Shown: piece by piece, positions 7,947-14,998 of the stretch
Numbering within the stretch: the stretch's first letter is position 1
Layout of the letters: the number at the start of each line of letters is the position of its first letter
Assembly (NCBI GenBank): GCA_030671745.1
Contig: DAOVHT010000012.1
Location: 1 to 17,316 of the forward strand
Length of the DNA: 17,316 nt
DNA from: Candidatus Nanohaloarchaea archaeon
Lineage (GTDB): Archaea; EX4484-52; GLR71
Reading direction: 5' to 3'
The notes under the pieces: generated by a model
The model's input: only the letters and a program-made list of their open reading frames with translations
What the model was told of the DNA's origin: nothing
The model's database searches: none
Program-made: the position numbers and the translations under genes

Positions 7947-8693
7947 ATGAACATAAGACAGAAGATAACACATCAAAAGAACTGGAAACTGAAGATGCGA
8001 ATAGCGCTCTTAATCCCACTCATGTTTGTCATAGTCTATATAGTTGCGCAATCAGGCGCAATAGACATGTCATCAATAACAGGTTTTGCAACATTGGGCG
8101 CAAAAAGCAATGATGTAAATGATGATACACTCCCGGATGGTTTTAGTAATCCTTTAGGGACTGAGAATGATGATGCTTATTCTATTTTCGCATCCGATGC
8201 CTCTGACAAGGATATAGATGAAGATCAGAACAAAGATAAAGATCAATCAGATAATCAATCCGTTCAAGATGAAAATTCTGATGAGAATAATGATACACAG
8301 ATTCAAGCACCACCAGTCTTAGGCGGTGGTGGCGGATCATCCGGCAGTGCGCCAGACGACGAACCCGTTGTGACCCCACCTGCAACAGACCTTCCTGAAA
8401 ATGACACTGATGATAGTACCGAACTAATTCCCTCATCAACAGGTGGTGGTTTACCTCCAGCAAATTTCTGGGGCATTCTGTACATAAATGATACTGTTGC
8501 AGATATAGGAGAAACAATAATCGCAAGAATCAACAACACCGAATATCAGACAACCACAGTTGTTGAAGGATACTATACAATAACTGTTCCAGGACTTGAG
8601 GGTTCAACAGTTGAATTAATTTATAACGGTGAAGTTCTTGAAACAGAAATTTTAATCTATGGTAATGTCCAGAATTTGGATCTATCGGTGTGA
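7947..8693 (+). CDS. Signal-anchored surface protein with acidic linker and a P..F.G module
   Basis: The N-terminus is basic (NIRQKITHQKNWKLKMR) and is followed by one hydrophobic segment at about residues 18-36. It is best read as a signal anchor placing the rest outside. 'SSITGFATLG' after it resembles the region after the anchor in other archaeal surface proteins. Residues about 53-117 are acidic and disordered (D/N/E/Q runs). A Gly-rich linker lies near 126-134. The C-terminal 80 residues are the 'PP..FWG.LYIND..A.IGE.I.ARIN' module shared with three other proteins in the locus. The gene begins 28 nt after the 953-aa gene and its stop sits in a GTGA overlap with the following frame, so the three are likely one operon. 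It could be a linker that displays a module at the cell surface. Confidence 0.75.
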   Translation: MNIRQKITHQKNWKLKMRIALLIPLMFVIVYIVAQSGAIDMSSITGFATLGAKSNDVNDDTLPDGFSNPLGTENDDAYSIFASDASDKDIDEDQNKDKDQSDNQSVQDENSDENNDTQIQAPPVLGGGGGSSGSAPDDEPVVTPPATDLPENDTDDSTELIPSSTGGGLPPANFWGILYINDTVADIGETIIARINNTEYQTTTVVEGYYTITVPGLEGSTVELIYNGEVLETEILIYGNVQNLDLSV

Positions 8694-8696
8694 GGT
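8692..8696 (+). promoter_or_regulatory. Ribosome binding site GAGGT that favours the ATG at 8705
   Basis: GAGGT at 8692-8696 lies 8 nt before ATG 8705, whereas it would lie inside the coding sequence if GTG 8690 were the start. The stop of the upstream gene (8691-8693) overlaps it, which suggests translational coupling. Confidence 0.5.
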
Positions 8697-8704
8697 TTTA
8701 TCAG

Positions 8705-11104
8705 ATGGATTTATTTGTGGACAAAAAAGATAAGGATGTAGACACCTTTGATTTCACGATACATTGTTCACCTATTTATTCTGCTGCGTTAGTTTCACCA
8801 GAAAACGCTTGGGCTAATTTTGTTCAGAAGATAAACTATGCAAACCAATTCATTGAGGGCTTTGAAGATAAAGGTTATTCTAAAGTAAACTTGGGCAGTC
8901 AAATATATGATATTGAAACACACAGAAAACTTGTTGAGTCTTGCAAGACACATCTTGAAGAAACATATTCAGATTGTTTGATGGATTTTAAAGCTACAGA
9001 TTCTTCAGTGGATCTTTCAATAATTATTGAGGCTATGCTTCCAAAATCCGCAAGAACAGACCTTGACAACCTTTTAGGATACGACAGATTGATGATCAAT
9101 GCAGTAAATCTAAAATACAGAGAAGCTCTTTTGACCAAAAACTCAACATCAAAGTCAAAAGATACAAACAGGATTACATCATTTGCAGACACATTAAAAG
9201 AGATTCCTGATGTAATTTCTGCTGCAATTTCAAATCCAAAAGAGACATTGACCAAAGCCGCCGCACCTTTAGCAATTGCGGGTTCCTTATTGATGTCAGG
9301 CTTTGCATCAGCTTTTGACAGTAATCATGATGTCGCACCAGACAGCGCAGACACAGCATATCAAGAGATGCTCCATAAACTGGATTCAATTCTATCTGAT
9401 TTACCAGACATCCTACCAGTGGCGGCGGCACAACCAGTAACTCAAAATATACCACAGCAACCTACAATGTTTGCAGGTTACGCTTTCCTTGACGGTTCAA
9501 TTGTAAATTCTTCAGAAGTTTCATTGACAGCGTTAGTCAACGGGACTTCATATAATATAACTTCCTGGTTTACTGATGGTTCTGGAGATGATTATTGTTC
9601 AATAACCATACCTTTTGATGCAACAAATGCAGGAAAAAATGTAACTTTCTTTTGTCTTGATGAAGATACTAATCAAGAATTTAAGTCTGAAGAAATTGGA
9701 GAAATGGTAAGTGGTGGATCTTATTATCCTTACAATGTATCATTTATAGATGATCAATCTTCAATCTTTTACAATCAAATCCTATCCATTTTTGCAAATG
9801 AATCAGATGACAAATTAGACGATGTAACTTTTTCAATAACTACAAATGAAAATGTAAGTATTCTGGTGAAAGAAGGTGAGTCTGTACTGTTAAACAGCAC
9901 AGATCTAAAAAAGTACTGGAACTTCATCTTAAATAATCAGACAGAAGGTGAACATGATTACACCATTATAGTTTCTGACAAGAATAACAACTCAAAAACA
10001 ACACAACTCTCAACATCAATAGACACAACACAACCAGGACTTATAGATTACATAATCTCAATTTTTGACGGAGATGGGGATGGCAATATTGATGATGTAA
10101 AATTAACATTAAACCTAACTGAACCTGCATCAACTTATGCAACAGTAATGGGTCTTGTCGCAAATGCAACAAACAGTACATTTTTAACCAATCCAATACT
10201 TTATTTCAACAATTTAACCAAAGGAAATCATTCAGGTCTTGATGTCAACACGACCGATCTTGCAGGCAACGAAAATAATTTCTCGTTATTTTTCCCGATA
10301 GACATAACAAAAAAAGTAATTGAAGAAGATGATCCTGAAACTCCTCCCGTAGTTCCACCAAGTGGTGGCGGCGGTGGAGGCGGCGGAGGCGGTACCGGTG
10401 GCGAAGTTTATGAGAATATACTTCACAAATTTGTATTAGGTAAACAGATAATAAAGGATACACTAACTAAATATTATTTTGATAATCCAAACAATCCGAT
10501 AAATTATCTTGAATTTATGTCACCAAAAAATAAAGGTTTACAGAATCTTAATATTCAAGTTCTTGAAGAGTTATCAGCATTGGTCGACAAAGAACCGGAA
10601 GGCATTGTAGCAATGTATTTTAATATGTATCTTGGACTTGTTGGCACAGGTGAAGGTATGGAAAATAGATCTATTGGGTTCAAAGTTGAACAAAAAATAA
10701 TGGTTGAAAAATCGATCAATCATAATTCAATCGAACTTATGTATCATGATACTGATATTAAGGAGTGGGTTGGTACTAATACAACTCATATAAGGTGTGA
10801 TGATGTTAATAACGTTTGTATATATAAATCTACACCCCCTGAAATTTCAGGCAATTACGCAATCGTTGGAGAAAAAGAAACAGACTATTTTGAAGCGATA
10901 GACACATCTGCACCTGACACACCGCAATCTGAACCAGATAATTCTGATGTTCCTGAAACTTCCCCTTTAACAGAAAACATTGAAGACAACCAAGACCCAG
11001 CTGATGAAGAAGAACCTGAATCCACACCAAATTTACTACCGTGGGCTCCTTTTTTGACAGCTGCATATTTATTAACTTTACGTAAAGATAGAAAGAAAAA
11101 CTAA
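8705..11104 (+). CDS. Membrane protein joining a cytoplasmic-type N-domain to an extracellular PGF-pre-PGF region
   Basis: The start ATG 8705 is chosen for its GAGGT site; GTG 8690 would add 5 residues. Residues 1-180 look soluble and helical with no signal peptide, and I do not recognise them. An internal hydrophobic run at about 183-204 (TKAAAPLAIAGSLLMSGFASAF) looks like a signal peptide or anchor. Next come a 'PQQPTMFAGYAFLDG' module (about 249-345), two Ig-like domains that each open with a 'SIF.....DD.(L/I)DDV' loop, the second a full DGDGDGNIDD calcium-type loop near 455, and a Gly-rich linker near 555-565. A PGF-pre-PGF domain follows (about 566-723; 'NPINYLEFMSPKNKGL...', 'PEGIVAMYFNMYLG', 'NRSIGFKVEQ', 'GNYAIVGE'). 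An acidic linker and a C-terminal segment with a basic tail (about 776-799, RKDRKKN) end the protein. Predicted topology is N-terminal domain inside, middle outside, tail inside. It is last in the operon and overlaps the opposing DHH gene by 4 nt. Confidence 0.8.
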   Translation: MDLFVDKKDKDVDTFDFTIHCSPIYSAALVSPENAWANFVQKINYANQFIEGFEDKGYSKVNLGSQIYDIETHRKLVESCKTHLEETYSDCLMDFKATDSSVDLSIIIEAMLPKSARTDLDNLLGYDRLMINAVNLKYREALLTKNSTSKSKDTNRITSFADTLKEIPDVISAAISNPKETLTKAAAPLAIAGSLLMSGFASAFDSNHDVAPDSADTAYQEMLHKLDSILSDLPDILPVAAAQPVTQNIPQQPTMFAGYAFLDGSIVNSSEVSLTALVNGTSYNITSWFTDGSGDDYCSITIPFDATNAGKNVTFFCLDEDTNQEFKSEEIGEMVSGGSYYPYNVSFIDDQSSIFYNQILSIFANESDDKLDDVTFSITTNENVSILVKEGESVLLNSTDLKKYWNFILNNQTEGEHDYTIIVSDKNNNSKTTQLSTSIDTTQPGLIDYIISIFDGDGDGNIDDVKLTLNLTEPASTYATVMGLVANATNSTFLTNPILYFNNLTKGNHSGLDVNTTDLAGNENNFSLFFPIDITKKVIEEDDPETPPVVPPSGGGGGGGGGGTGGEVYENILHKFVLGKQIIKDTLTKYYFDNPNNPINYLEFMSPKNKGLQNLNIQVLEELSALVDKEPEGIVAMYFNMYLGLVGTGEGMENRSIGFKVEQKIMVEKSINHNSIELMYHDTDIKEWVGTNTTHIRCDDVNNVCIYKSTPPEISGNYAIVGEKETDYFEAIDTSAPDTPQSEPDNSDVPETSPLTENIEDNQDPADEEEPESTPNLLPWAPFLTAAYLLTLRKDRKKN

Positions 11105-11991
11105 GCACCATATACTCTTGAAATTTCAGAATAGACTCTCCTTACATATTCTTCAAGTTCGATATCAGTCCCACCAAGTCTCATAGTGCTACCTGCATTG
11201 AAACGGCAACCGAAATCAGGCAGATTAAGCTTCTTTAAGTTTATATCTCTAGTATTTTTCCCAAGCCGGACCTTTATCTCCCATTCTCTTTCAGAATCCG
11301 GTGGCATAGGACTTGCCAAGACAACAAGTTTTGCATCAGGCAGGAATTCAGGCACAAGTTCAGACTCAATCTTTTCATCCCGACCAATGTAGTAAATACC
11401 ATTGTATTCTGAAAATGCTCCATCCTTAACAAGTTGTTTTACTTCTTCTCTACTTTCCATTCTATCTTCAAGCAACATTTCAGCCTTAGTATCTATCTTT
11501 TCATCATCCTGCAGATGACAAAGATTCTCCATGATGAATGGTAAATCCCTCGTCTCCTGCAACGCCTGAAGAAGGTCGGAAATATCATTTTCAACTCCAG
11601 TATGATCTGCTGCAATGGCTGCATCATTATAAATCTCAAGCGGTTCAAGAGCACCAGTCATAATCATACTTGAAAGCACAGCATCACAGTCAGTATGATT
11701 GATGATTATCTTATGATCTGAAGGAAGAATACCATGTTCCTTTACATAATCAATCGCGAGAGTAGTGCTTGAAATCTGTTTATACATCTGTTCAATCGGT
11801 GCATGATGATCAATATTCAGTACACCATCATAGGTTATACCTTCATCTGATATATTTCCATCTTCAGCACCCTGGACATAAAAATCACAGACACATAATA
11901 ATTTTGAATCAGGAAACATTTCTTTCAGTTCAGAATAAGTGTATACTGATTTTTCATTAATTAGCACAACATTATCGGGAAGTTTAAACAT
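11101..11991 (-). CDS. DHH-motif protein, putative metal-dependent phosphohydrolase
   Basis: The start ATG 11991 is preferred over the TTG at 11997. The protein carries NIDHHAP (D61-H62-H63), then INHTDCDAVLSS (H99, D101, D103) and AADHTG (D129-H130). These Asp/His sets would bind two metal ions as in DHH-family phosphoesterases. Near the C-terminus, 'FGCRFNAGSTMRLGGT' resembles the glycine-rich substrate loop of DHHA1 domains. In classical DHH proteins the HxDxDA-type motif comes before DHH, whereas here the DHH-like motif is first, so the fold may be permuted or the likeness partial. The length (296 aa) is near that of small DHH proteins. No signal peptide is seen, so it is cytoplasmic. It converges on the surface operon with a 4-nt overlap of stops. 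Substrate is unknown; nucleic acid or a small phosphodiester are options. Confidence 0.6.
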   Translation of the reverse strand: MFKLPDNVVLINEKSVYTYSELKEMFPDSKLLCVCDFYVQGAEDGNISDEGITYDGVLNIDHHAPIEQMYKQISSTTLAIDYVKEHGILPSDHKIIINHTDCDAVLSSMIMTGALEPLEIYNDAAIAADHTGVENDISDLLQALQETRDLPFIMENLCHLQDDEKIDTKAEMLLEDRMESREEVKQLVKDGAFSEYNGIYYIGRDEKIESELVPEFLPDAKLVVLASPMPPDSEREWEIKVRLGKNTRDINLKKLNLPDFGCRFNAGSTMRLGGTDIELEEYVRRVYSEISRVYGA

Positions 11992-12011
11992 AGACAATAA
12001 TTATTGGATTA

Positions 12012-12024
12012 ATATTATAAGATG
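12012..12024 (-). promoter_or_regulatory. TATA-like promoter for the DHH-motif gene
   Basis: On the - strand CTTATAATATTAA lies about 21-33 nt before ATG 11991. It fits a TATA box for a leaderless or nearly leaderless transcript and agrees with the ATG rather than the TTG start. Confidence 0.4.
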
Positions 12025-12059
12025 AAATACAACATTTTATCATTTATCAATGAAAAAAC

Positions 12060-12068
12060 ATTTAAATA
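12060..12068 (+). promoter_or_regulatory. TATA box for the 12099 gene
   Basis: ATTTAAATA at 12060-12068 lies about 31 nt before ATG 12099, so transcription would start near 12090 with almost no leader. A GTG at 12090 would then be at the 5' end itself, and the two ATGs at 12099 and 12102 are better candidates. Confidence 0.45.
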
Positions 12069-12098
12069 TCAGAAAATAATATTTAATTAGTGGATGTT

Positions 12099-13100
12099 AT
12101 GATGTCTGAGACTCAGATTGAGAAAATAGATTTAAAATGGCTTGTTGAAACATATTTAATCGATACAGATGATATAGATTCTTTTGCAGAGGGATGCTTG
12201 TCTGGCGTAAACAGTCTTCTTAAAGAAATATCACCGATTGATGAGGGTAAAAAACTTTATGATCTAACTGGTCTTGCAAAAAGTCTTATGTATAACAATC
12301 AGAGTTTCATTATAACGAATAATCTTAATGGACTTCAAAAGGGGATTGATAAAATCTCCGTTTCCGAATCAAAATCATTTCCATTTTATGATGTTTCTAG
12401 TCAGTATGGTGCTTATAATCATATTTTAAGTTATATGTGTCTTTCAGAAACATTGTCTAACCCTCAAAATAAGTTTCCGGATGACTTAATAGAACTTATG
12501 AATCGTGGACTTACGTCTACCTTTAAAAAAACTATAAAGGGCTCAAGAGTAGATCCAAAATTATATCATTCCGAAAGTGACAAGTATCTCCAAGTACTTT
12601 CAAATAATTATCTTGCTCTTACAAATAGGAATGTCGGGAATAATAAGGCTACTTTAGCGCTGTTTAAAGACAGCCTTTCAATCCTTGATGAATTAGGTCT
12701 AGATACAATCTGGTCTAAAATAGCCCATCATAATGGCGTTATAACTGAAGATGAATATAATATTCTCAAGCTCGGGGGTGATGTGAAATTTAATATTGCA
12801 ATGTCTGAAAAGAGTTCTGAAGAAAAGCAACTAAATTTTAATCATTCTATTAGTATAAGGGAATTTGTGCTTTCTGCCAACCCATCATATATTGAAAGTA
12901 CATCTGCAAAGATAGCGTTATTAGATTCTTATTCAACACTTGGAAATGAGATAATTAATAATGATGGATTTTCAACTATGCGTGATTTAAATTCTATTTT
13001 TAATAAAGCAAAGAGACTTTCAGACGATATAATTCTCACAGATACAATTGAACCATTTTTGCAATCATTTAAAACTTTTGAAAAAGCCTATGATCTTTAA
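12099..13100 (+). CDS. Hypothetical helical protein, about 333 aa
   Basis: I do not recognise this protein. It has no signal peptide or membrane span and is predicted mostly alpha-helical and acidic, so it should be a soluble cytoplasmic protein. The frame also allows a GTG start at 12090, but the TATA box at 12060-12068 favours ATG 12099 (or 12102, reading MSETQIEKIDLKWL). The first 35 residues (DLKWLVETYLIDTDDIDSFAEG) could form a small helical unit. No catalytic motif is apparent. It stands alone between two - strand genes. The region is about one-third GC, between the surface genes and the more AT-rich modules near the tRNA. The long uninterrupted frame with a matched promoter supports it being a gene. 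Confidence 0.65.
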   Translation: MMSETQIEKIDLKWLVETYLIDTDDIDSFAEGCLSGVNSLLKEISPIDEGKKLYDLTGLAKSLMYNNQSFIITNNLNGLQKGIDKISVSESKSFPFYDVSSQYGAYNHILSYMCLSETLSNPQNKFPDDLIELMNRGLTSTFKKTIKGSRVDPKLYHSESDKYLQVLSNNYLALTNRNVGNNKATLALFKDSLSILDELGLDTIWSKIAHHNGVITEDEYNILKLGGDVKFNIAMSEKSSEEKQLNFNHSISIREFVLSANPSYIESTSAKIALLDSYSTLGNEIINNDGFSTMRDLNSIFNKAKRLSDDIILTDTIEPFLQSFKTFEKAYDL

Positions 13101-13202
13101 AAAAATAAATATAAACAAGTATGAATCTGTATTGCATTTTTATACTTTTTAAAAGTCCGAAGATAAATATTTGACAAATATTATCCTATATTAAAAACTC
13201 AC
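13101..13202. terminator. Convergent intergenic region with T-tracts for both genes
   Basis: T5 runs at 13137-13141 and 13146-13150 follow the + strand gene. An A5 run at 13193-13197 (T5 on the - strand) follows the dus stop. Archaeal transcription ends at such oligo-T tracts, so they are plausible terminators for the two converging genes. I see no other element in this gap. Confidence 0.4.
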
Positions 13203-14159
13203 TCACTCACACAACCTAGAGAACACCGCATCAACTTCTTCTTTGGTCTTGCATGTGCCAATCTCATGTCGTGCCTCTCGCCCGCCACTGACTCCTTTAG
13301 TGAACCAGCATGCATTGACCTTATAATCTTTAAGTTGCGGTTTGATAAGCTTATATATGTCCATAAGATCGCACAGAGTTCTGTATGCATCATACTTCTC
13401 TTTTGCAACAGGGTCAGGTATGATTTTTCCACTTTTAATATATTCCTCGCATTGCTTGAATATGAATGGATTCCCGATTGCGCCACGGCCAATCATCACA
13501 AGGTCGCAACCGGTCTGGTCAAGCATATCTTTTGCATCCTGCGCACAGAACACGTCACCGTTACCGATGACTGGAATACCGACTGCATCCTTGACTTTTC
13601 TGATCATGTCCCAGTCAGCCTTGCCTGCATATTTTGCGCGCATGGTCCGACCATGGACAGTTATAGCAGAAGCCCCTGCCCTCTCAATAATTTTTGCGAT
13701 TTTAACCGTATCCTTACTAGAATCAATCCCGAGCCGTATCTTTGCAGTGACAGGAACAGATGTAGTTGAAGCCGCAGAAGAGATGATGTCGGCGATAAGT
13801 TTTTGGTCTTTAAGCAATATCGCGCCCGCATTATTTCGTGACAGTTTGATGGACGGACATCCCATATTGATGTCTACAATGTCAGCGTTCATATCAGCCA
13901 TAACTTCAGCGCTTTCCGCAATTTTTTTAGGATTGGATCCGAATATCTGCGCAACAACTGGTCTTTCAATTTCCGCCGTATTGAACTCTTTCTTGAACCT
14001 GTACTTACCGTACTGCTCAACATCAGCATCAATCATCTCAGAGAACACAAGCGCAGCACCATGTCTTTTGCAGAGTATCCGATACGGCAGTGTTGATACT
14101 GCGCACATAGGCGCAAGGACTGTCTTACCTTTGATGCGCACATCCCCAATCTTGATCAT
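13203..14159 (-). CDS. tRNA-dihydrouridine synthase (Dus family)
   Basis: Dus enzymes use FMN and NADPH to reduce uridine to dihydrouridine in tRNA D-loops. The TIM-barrel signatures are all present in order: LAPM (residues 15-18), NMGCP with the catalytic Cys101, the 'NNAGAILL' loop, TAKIRLG with Lys140, ITVHGRT (His169-Arg171) for phosphate or flavin contact, IPVIGNGD (196-202) and VMIGRGAIGNPF (221-232), which binds the FMN phosphate. The length of 318 aa matches the family. An ATG start with a TATA-like TTTTAAAA about 24 nt upstream suggests a leaderless transcript. The GC content is clearly higher than in the neighbouring accessory genes, as expected for a resident gene. It is the last resident gene before the tRNA-Ser-targeted modules. 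Which tRNA position it modifies cannot be told from the sequence. Confidence 0.93.
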   Translation of the reverse strand: MIKIGDVRIKGKTVLAPMCAVSTLPYRILCKRHGAALVFSEMIDADVEQYGKYRFKKEFNTAEIERPVVAQIFGSNPKKIAESAEVMADMNADIVDINMGCPSIKLSRNNAGAILLKDQKLIADIISSAASTTSVPVTAKIRLGIDSSKDTVKIAKIIERAGASAITVHGRTMRAKYAGKADWDMIRKVKDAVGIPVIGNGDVFCAQDAKDMLDQTGCDLVMIGRGAIGNPFIFKQCEEYIKSGKIIPDPVAKEKYDAYRTLCDLMDIYKLIKPQLKDYKVNACWFTKGVSGGREARHEIGTCKTKEEVDAVFSRLCE

Positions 14160-14217
14160 AGATGTAGTTTGTATAGGGAATGTTTTAAAAGTAAAGAACT
14201 TGGATCAAATTAAAAAA

Positions 14218-14258
14218 ACGCCGAATGTTGGATTTGAATAATTTATTCAAAGCTGAAA
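14218..14258 (-). repeat. Displaced tRNA-Ser 3' fragment with element arm, copy A (decayed att)
   Basis: Read on the + strand, ACGCCGAA then GGATTTGAA match the 3' end and T-loop of the tRNA-Ser gene, with three changes in the four bases between them. It continues as TAATTTATTCAAAGCTGAAA, which matches copy B (one change) but not the tRNA. It also holds a perfect inverted repeat TTTGAATA-ATT-TATTCAAA (14233-14251). It marks the outer edge of the older integrated module. Confidence 0.75.
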
Positions 14259-14269
14259 ATATTAAAAAA

Positions 14270-14896
14270 TCAAAAATATTGTTTTTTTAATTCAGTTATT
14301 TTATCTTGATCATCTGTTAAATCAGTTATTACTTGTTCATATACTTCTTTTATTTCATTTTGTGGACTTTGTGAATGAAAATCTACAGATTTCAATTTAA
14401 ATATGCATTTTAAATCAACCATATGTCCAAAACCAGTAAAATTTAAAGGTATATTATGTTTAATGATTTCATGTCCAATATAAGCAGATCTTTCCAAATT
14501 AATCAAATTGTATTCATTCTTAATACGTTCATTTTCTTCATCAGTTTTAAGAAATGGACAACAAGACCTTTCACTTATTTCTAGTTGTTTCCGAAATAAT
14601 TCTTCATTATCTAATGGTATGATTTCAAAATCATATTTTTTTGCTAATTTATAAAATTCAACTGCAAATTCCAAAGAATAATCATAATTAAAATCAGTAC
14701 CTCCTTCTAATATACGTACAATATGTGATACATCCTCTAATTGTTCTGGTGTTAATTCATAACCTATTTTTTTTGTAGTTGAATCATATTTTGATAAATG
14801 ATTGTCAACTTCACGAATATTATTTCCATTTTCATCTAAAATATGTTTTATACCTACAATATCATATTTTTTCTCAACTTTATTATTAATGCTCAT
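14270..14896 (-). CDS. Divergent TraB/PrgY-superfamily-like protein
   Basis: The overall sequence is divergent, but the key blocks line up in order with the chromosomal TraB protein at 16526-17194: GIKH (residues 15-18) for GTSH; IGYELTPEQ (44-52) for VAVELDLAR; EIIPLDNE (91-98) for KVALIDQR; an Arg at 136 in 'ERSAYIGHEI' for DRNWFMAHNL; and FTGFGH (153-158) for VVGAGH. The TraB/PrgY/Tiki/EreA superfamily is thought to use such His and Glu residues for metal-dependent hydrolysis, including proteolysis. There is no signal peptide or membrane segment. After the GFGH block about 50 more residues follow, ending in a charged helix. It is transcribed divergently from the 192-aa gene across a 102-bp region with dyads. 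The gene is very AT-rich, consistent with transfer. Role in the module is unknown. Confidence 0.55.
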   Translation of the reverse strand: MSINNKVEKKYDIVGIKHILDENGNNIREVDNHLSKYDSTTKKIGYELTPEQLEDVSHIVRILEGGTDFNYDYSLEFAVEFYKLAKKYDFEIIPLDNEELFRKQLEISERSCCPFLKTDEENERIKNEYNLINLERSAYIGHEIIKHNIPLNFTGFGHMVDLKCIFKLKSVDFHSQSPQNEIKEVYEQVITDLTDDQDKITELKKQYF

Positions 14897-14915
14897 GATA
14901 TATATTGTTAGAATA

Positions 14916-14925
14916 ATTTTATATA
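14916..14925 (-). promoter_or_regulatory. TATA box for the TraB-like gene
   Basis: On the - strand TATATAAAAT lies about 20-29 nt before the ATG at 14896, giving a leaderless or very short-leader transcript. Confidence 0.55.
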
Positions 14926-14932
14926 GGGGGTT

Positions 14933-14946
14933 AGTAATTTATTACT
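14933..14946. promoter_or_regulatory. Dyad in the divergent promoter region of module 1
   Basis: AGTAAT-TT-ATTACT is a perfect 6-bp inverted repeat, flanked on both sides by G runs (GGGGG at 14926-14930 and 14949-14953). It lies just upstream of the TATA box of the TraB-like gene. It could be a shared operator for the divergent gene pair. Confidence 0.4.
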
Positions 14947-14958
14947 GAGGGGGTGCAA

Positions 14959-14988
14959 AAACAATAACCTTTATAAAGTTTATTGTTT
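14959..14988 (+). promoter_or_regulatory. TATA box embedded in a 30-bp near-perfect palindrome
   Basis: TTATAAAG starts at 14971, exactly 28 nt before ATG 14999. Around it AAACAATAA (14959-14967) pairs with TTATTGTTT (14980-14988), and the centre CTTTATAAAG (14969-14978) is itself palindromic. Only one base pair (14968/14979) breaks the symmetry. Such a site would let a dimeric repressor cover the TATA box. Confidence 0.55.
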
Positions 14989-14998
14989 AAACATAAAT

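Noticed and set aside
10362..10400. GGTGGC/GGAGGC-rich run considered as a regulatory repeat
   Set aside because: It encodes a polyglycine linker in frame in the 8705 protein, like the similar linkers near 710, 3250 and 8325.
7947..11104. The two neighbouring frames considered as one frameshifted gene
   Set aside because: The first ends with a complete module, and the second has its own GAGGT site and an unrelated soluble N-terminal domain, so two coupled genes fit better.
13342..14241. A 299-aa open frame antisense to the Dus gene
   Set aside because: It is a shadow of a well-supported Dus gene with all family motifs, and its end runs into the tRNA fragment of copy A.
14270..14896. The module 1 minus-strand gene considered as an integrase
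   Set aside because: No R...HxxR...Y tyrosine-recombinase or serine-recombinase motifs are present. Its motif order fits the TraB superfamily instead.
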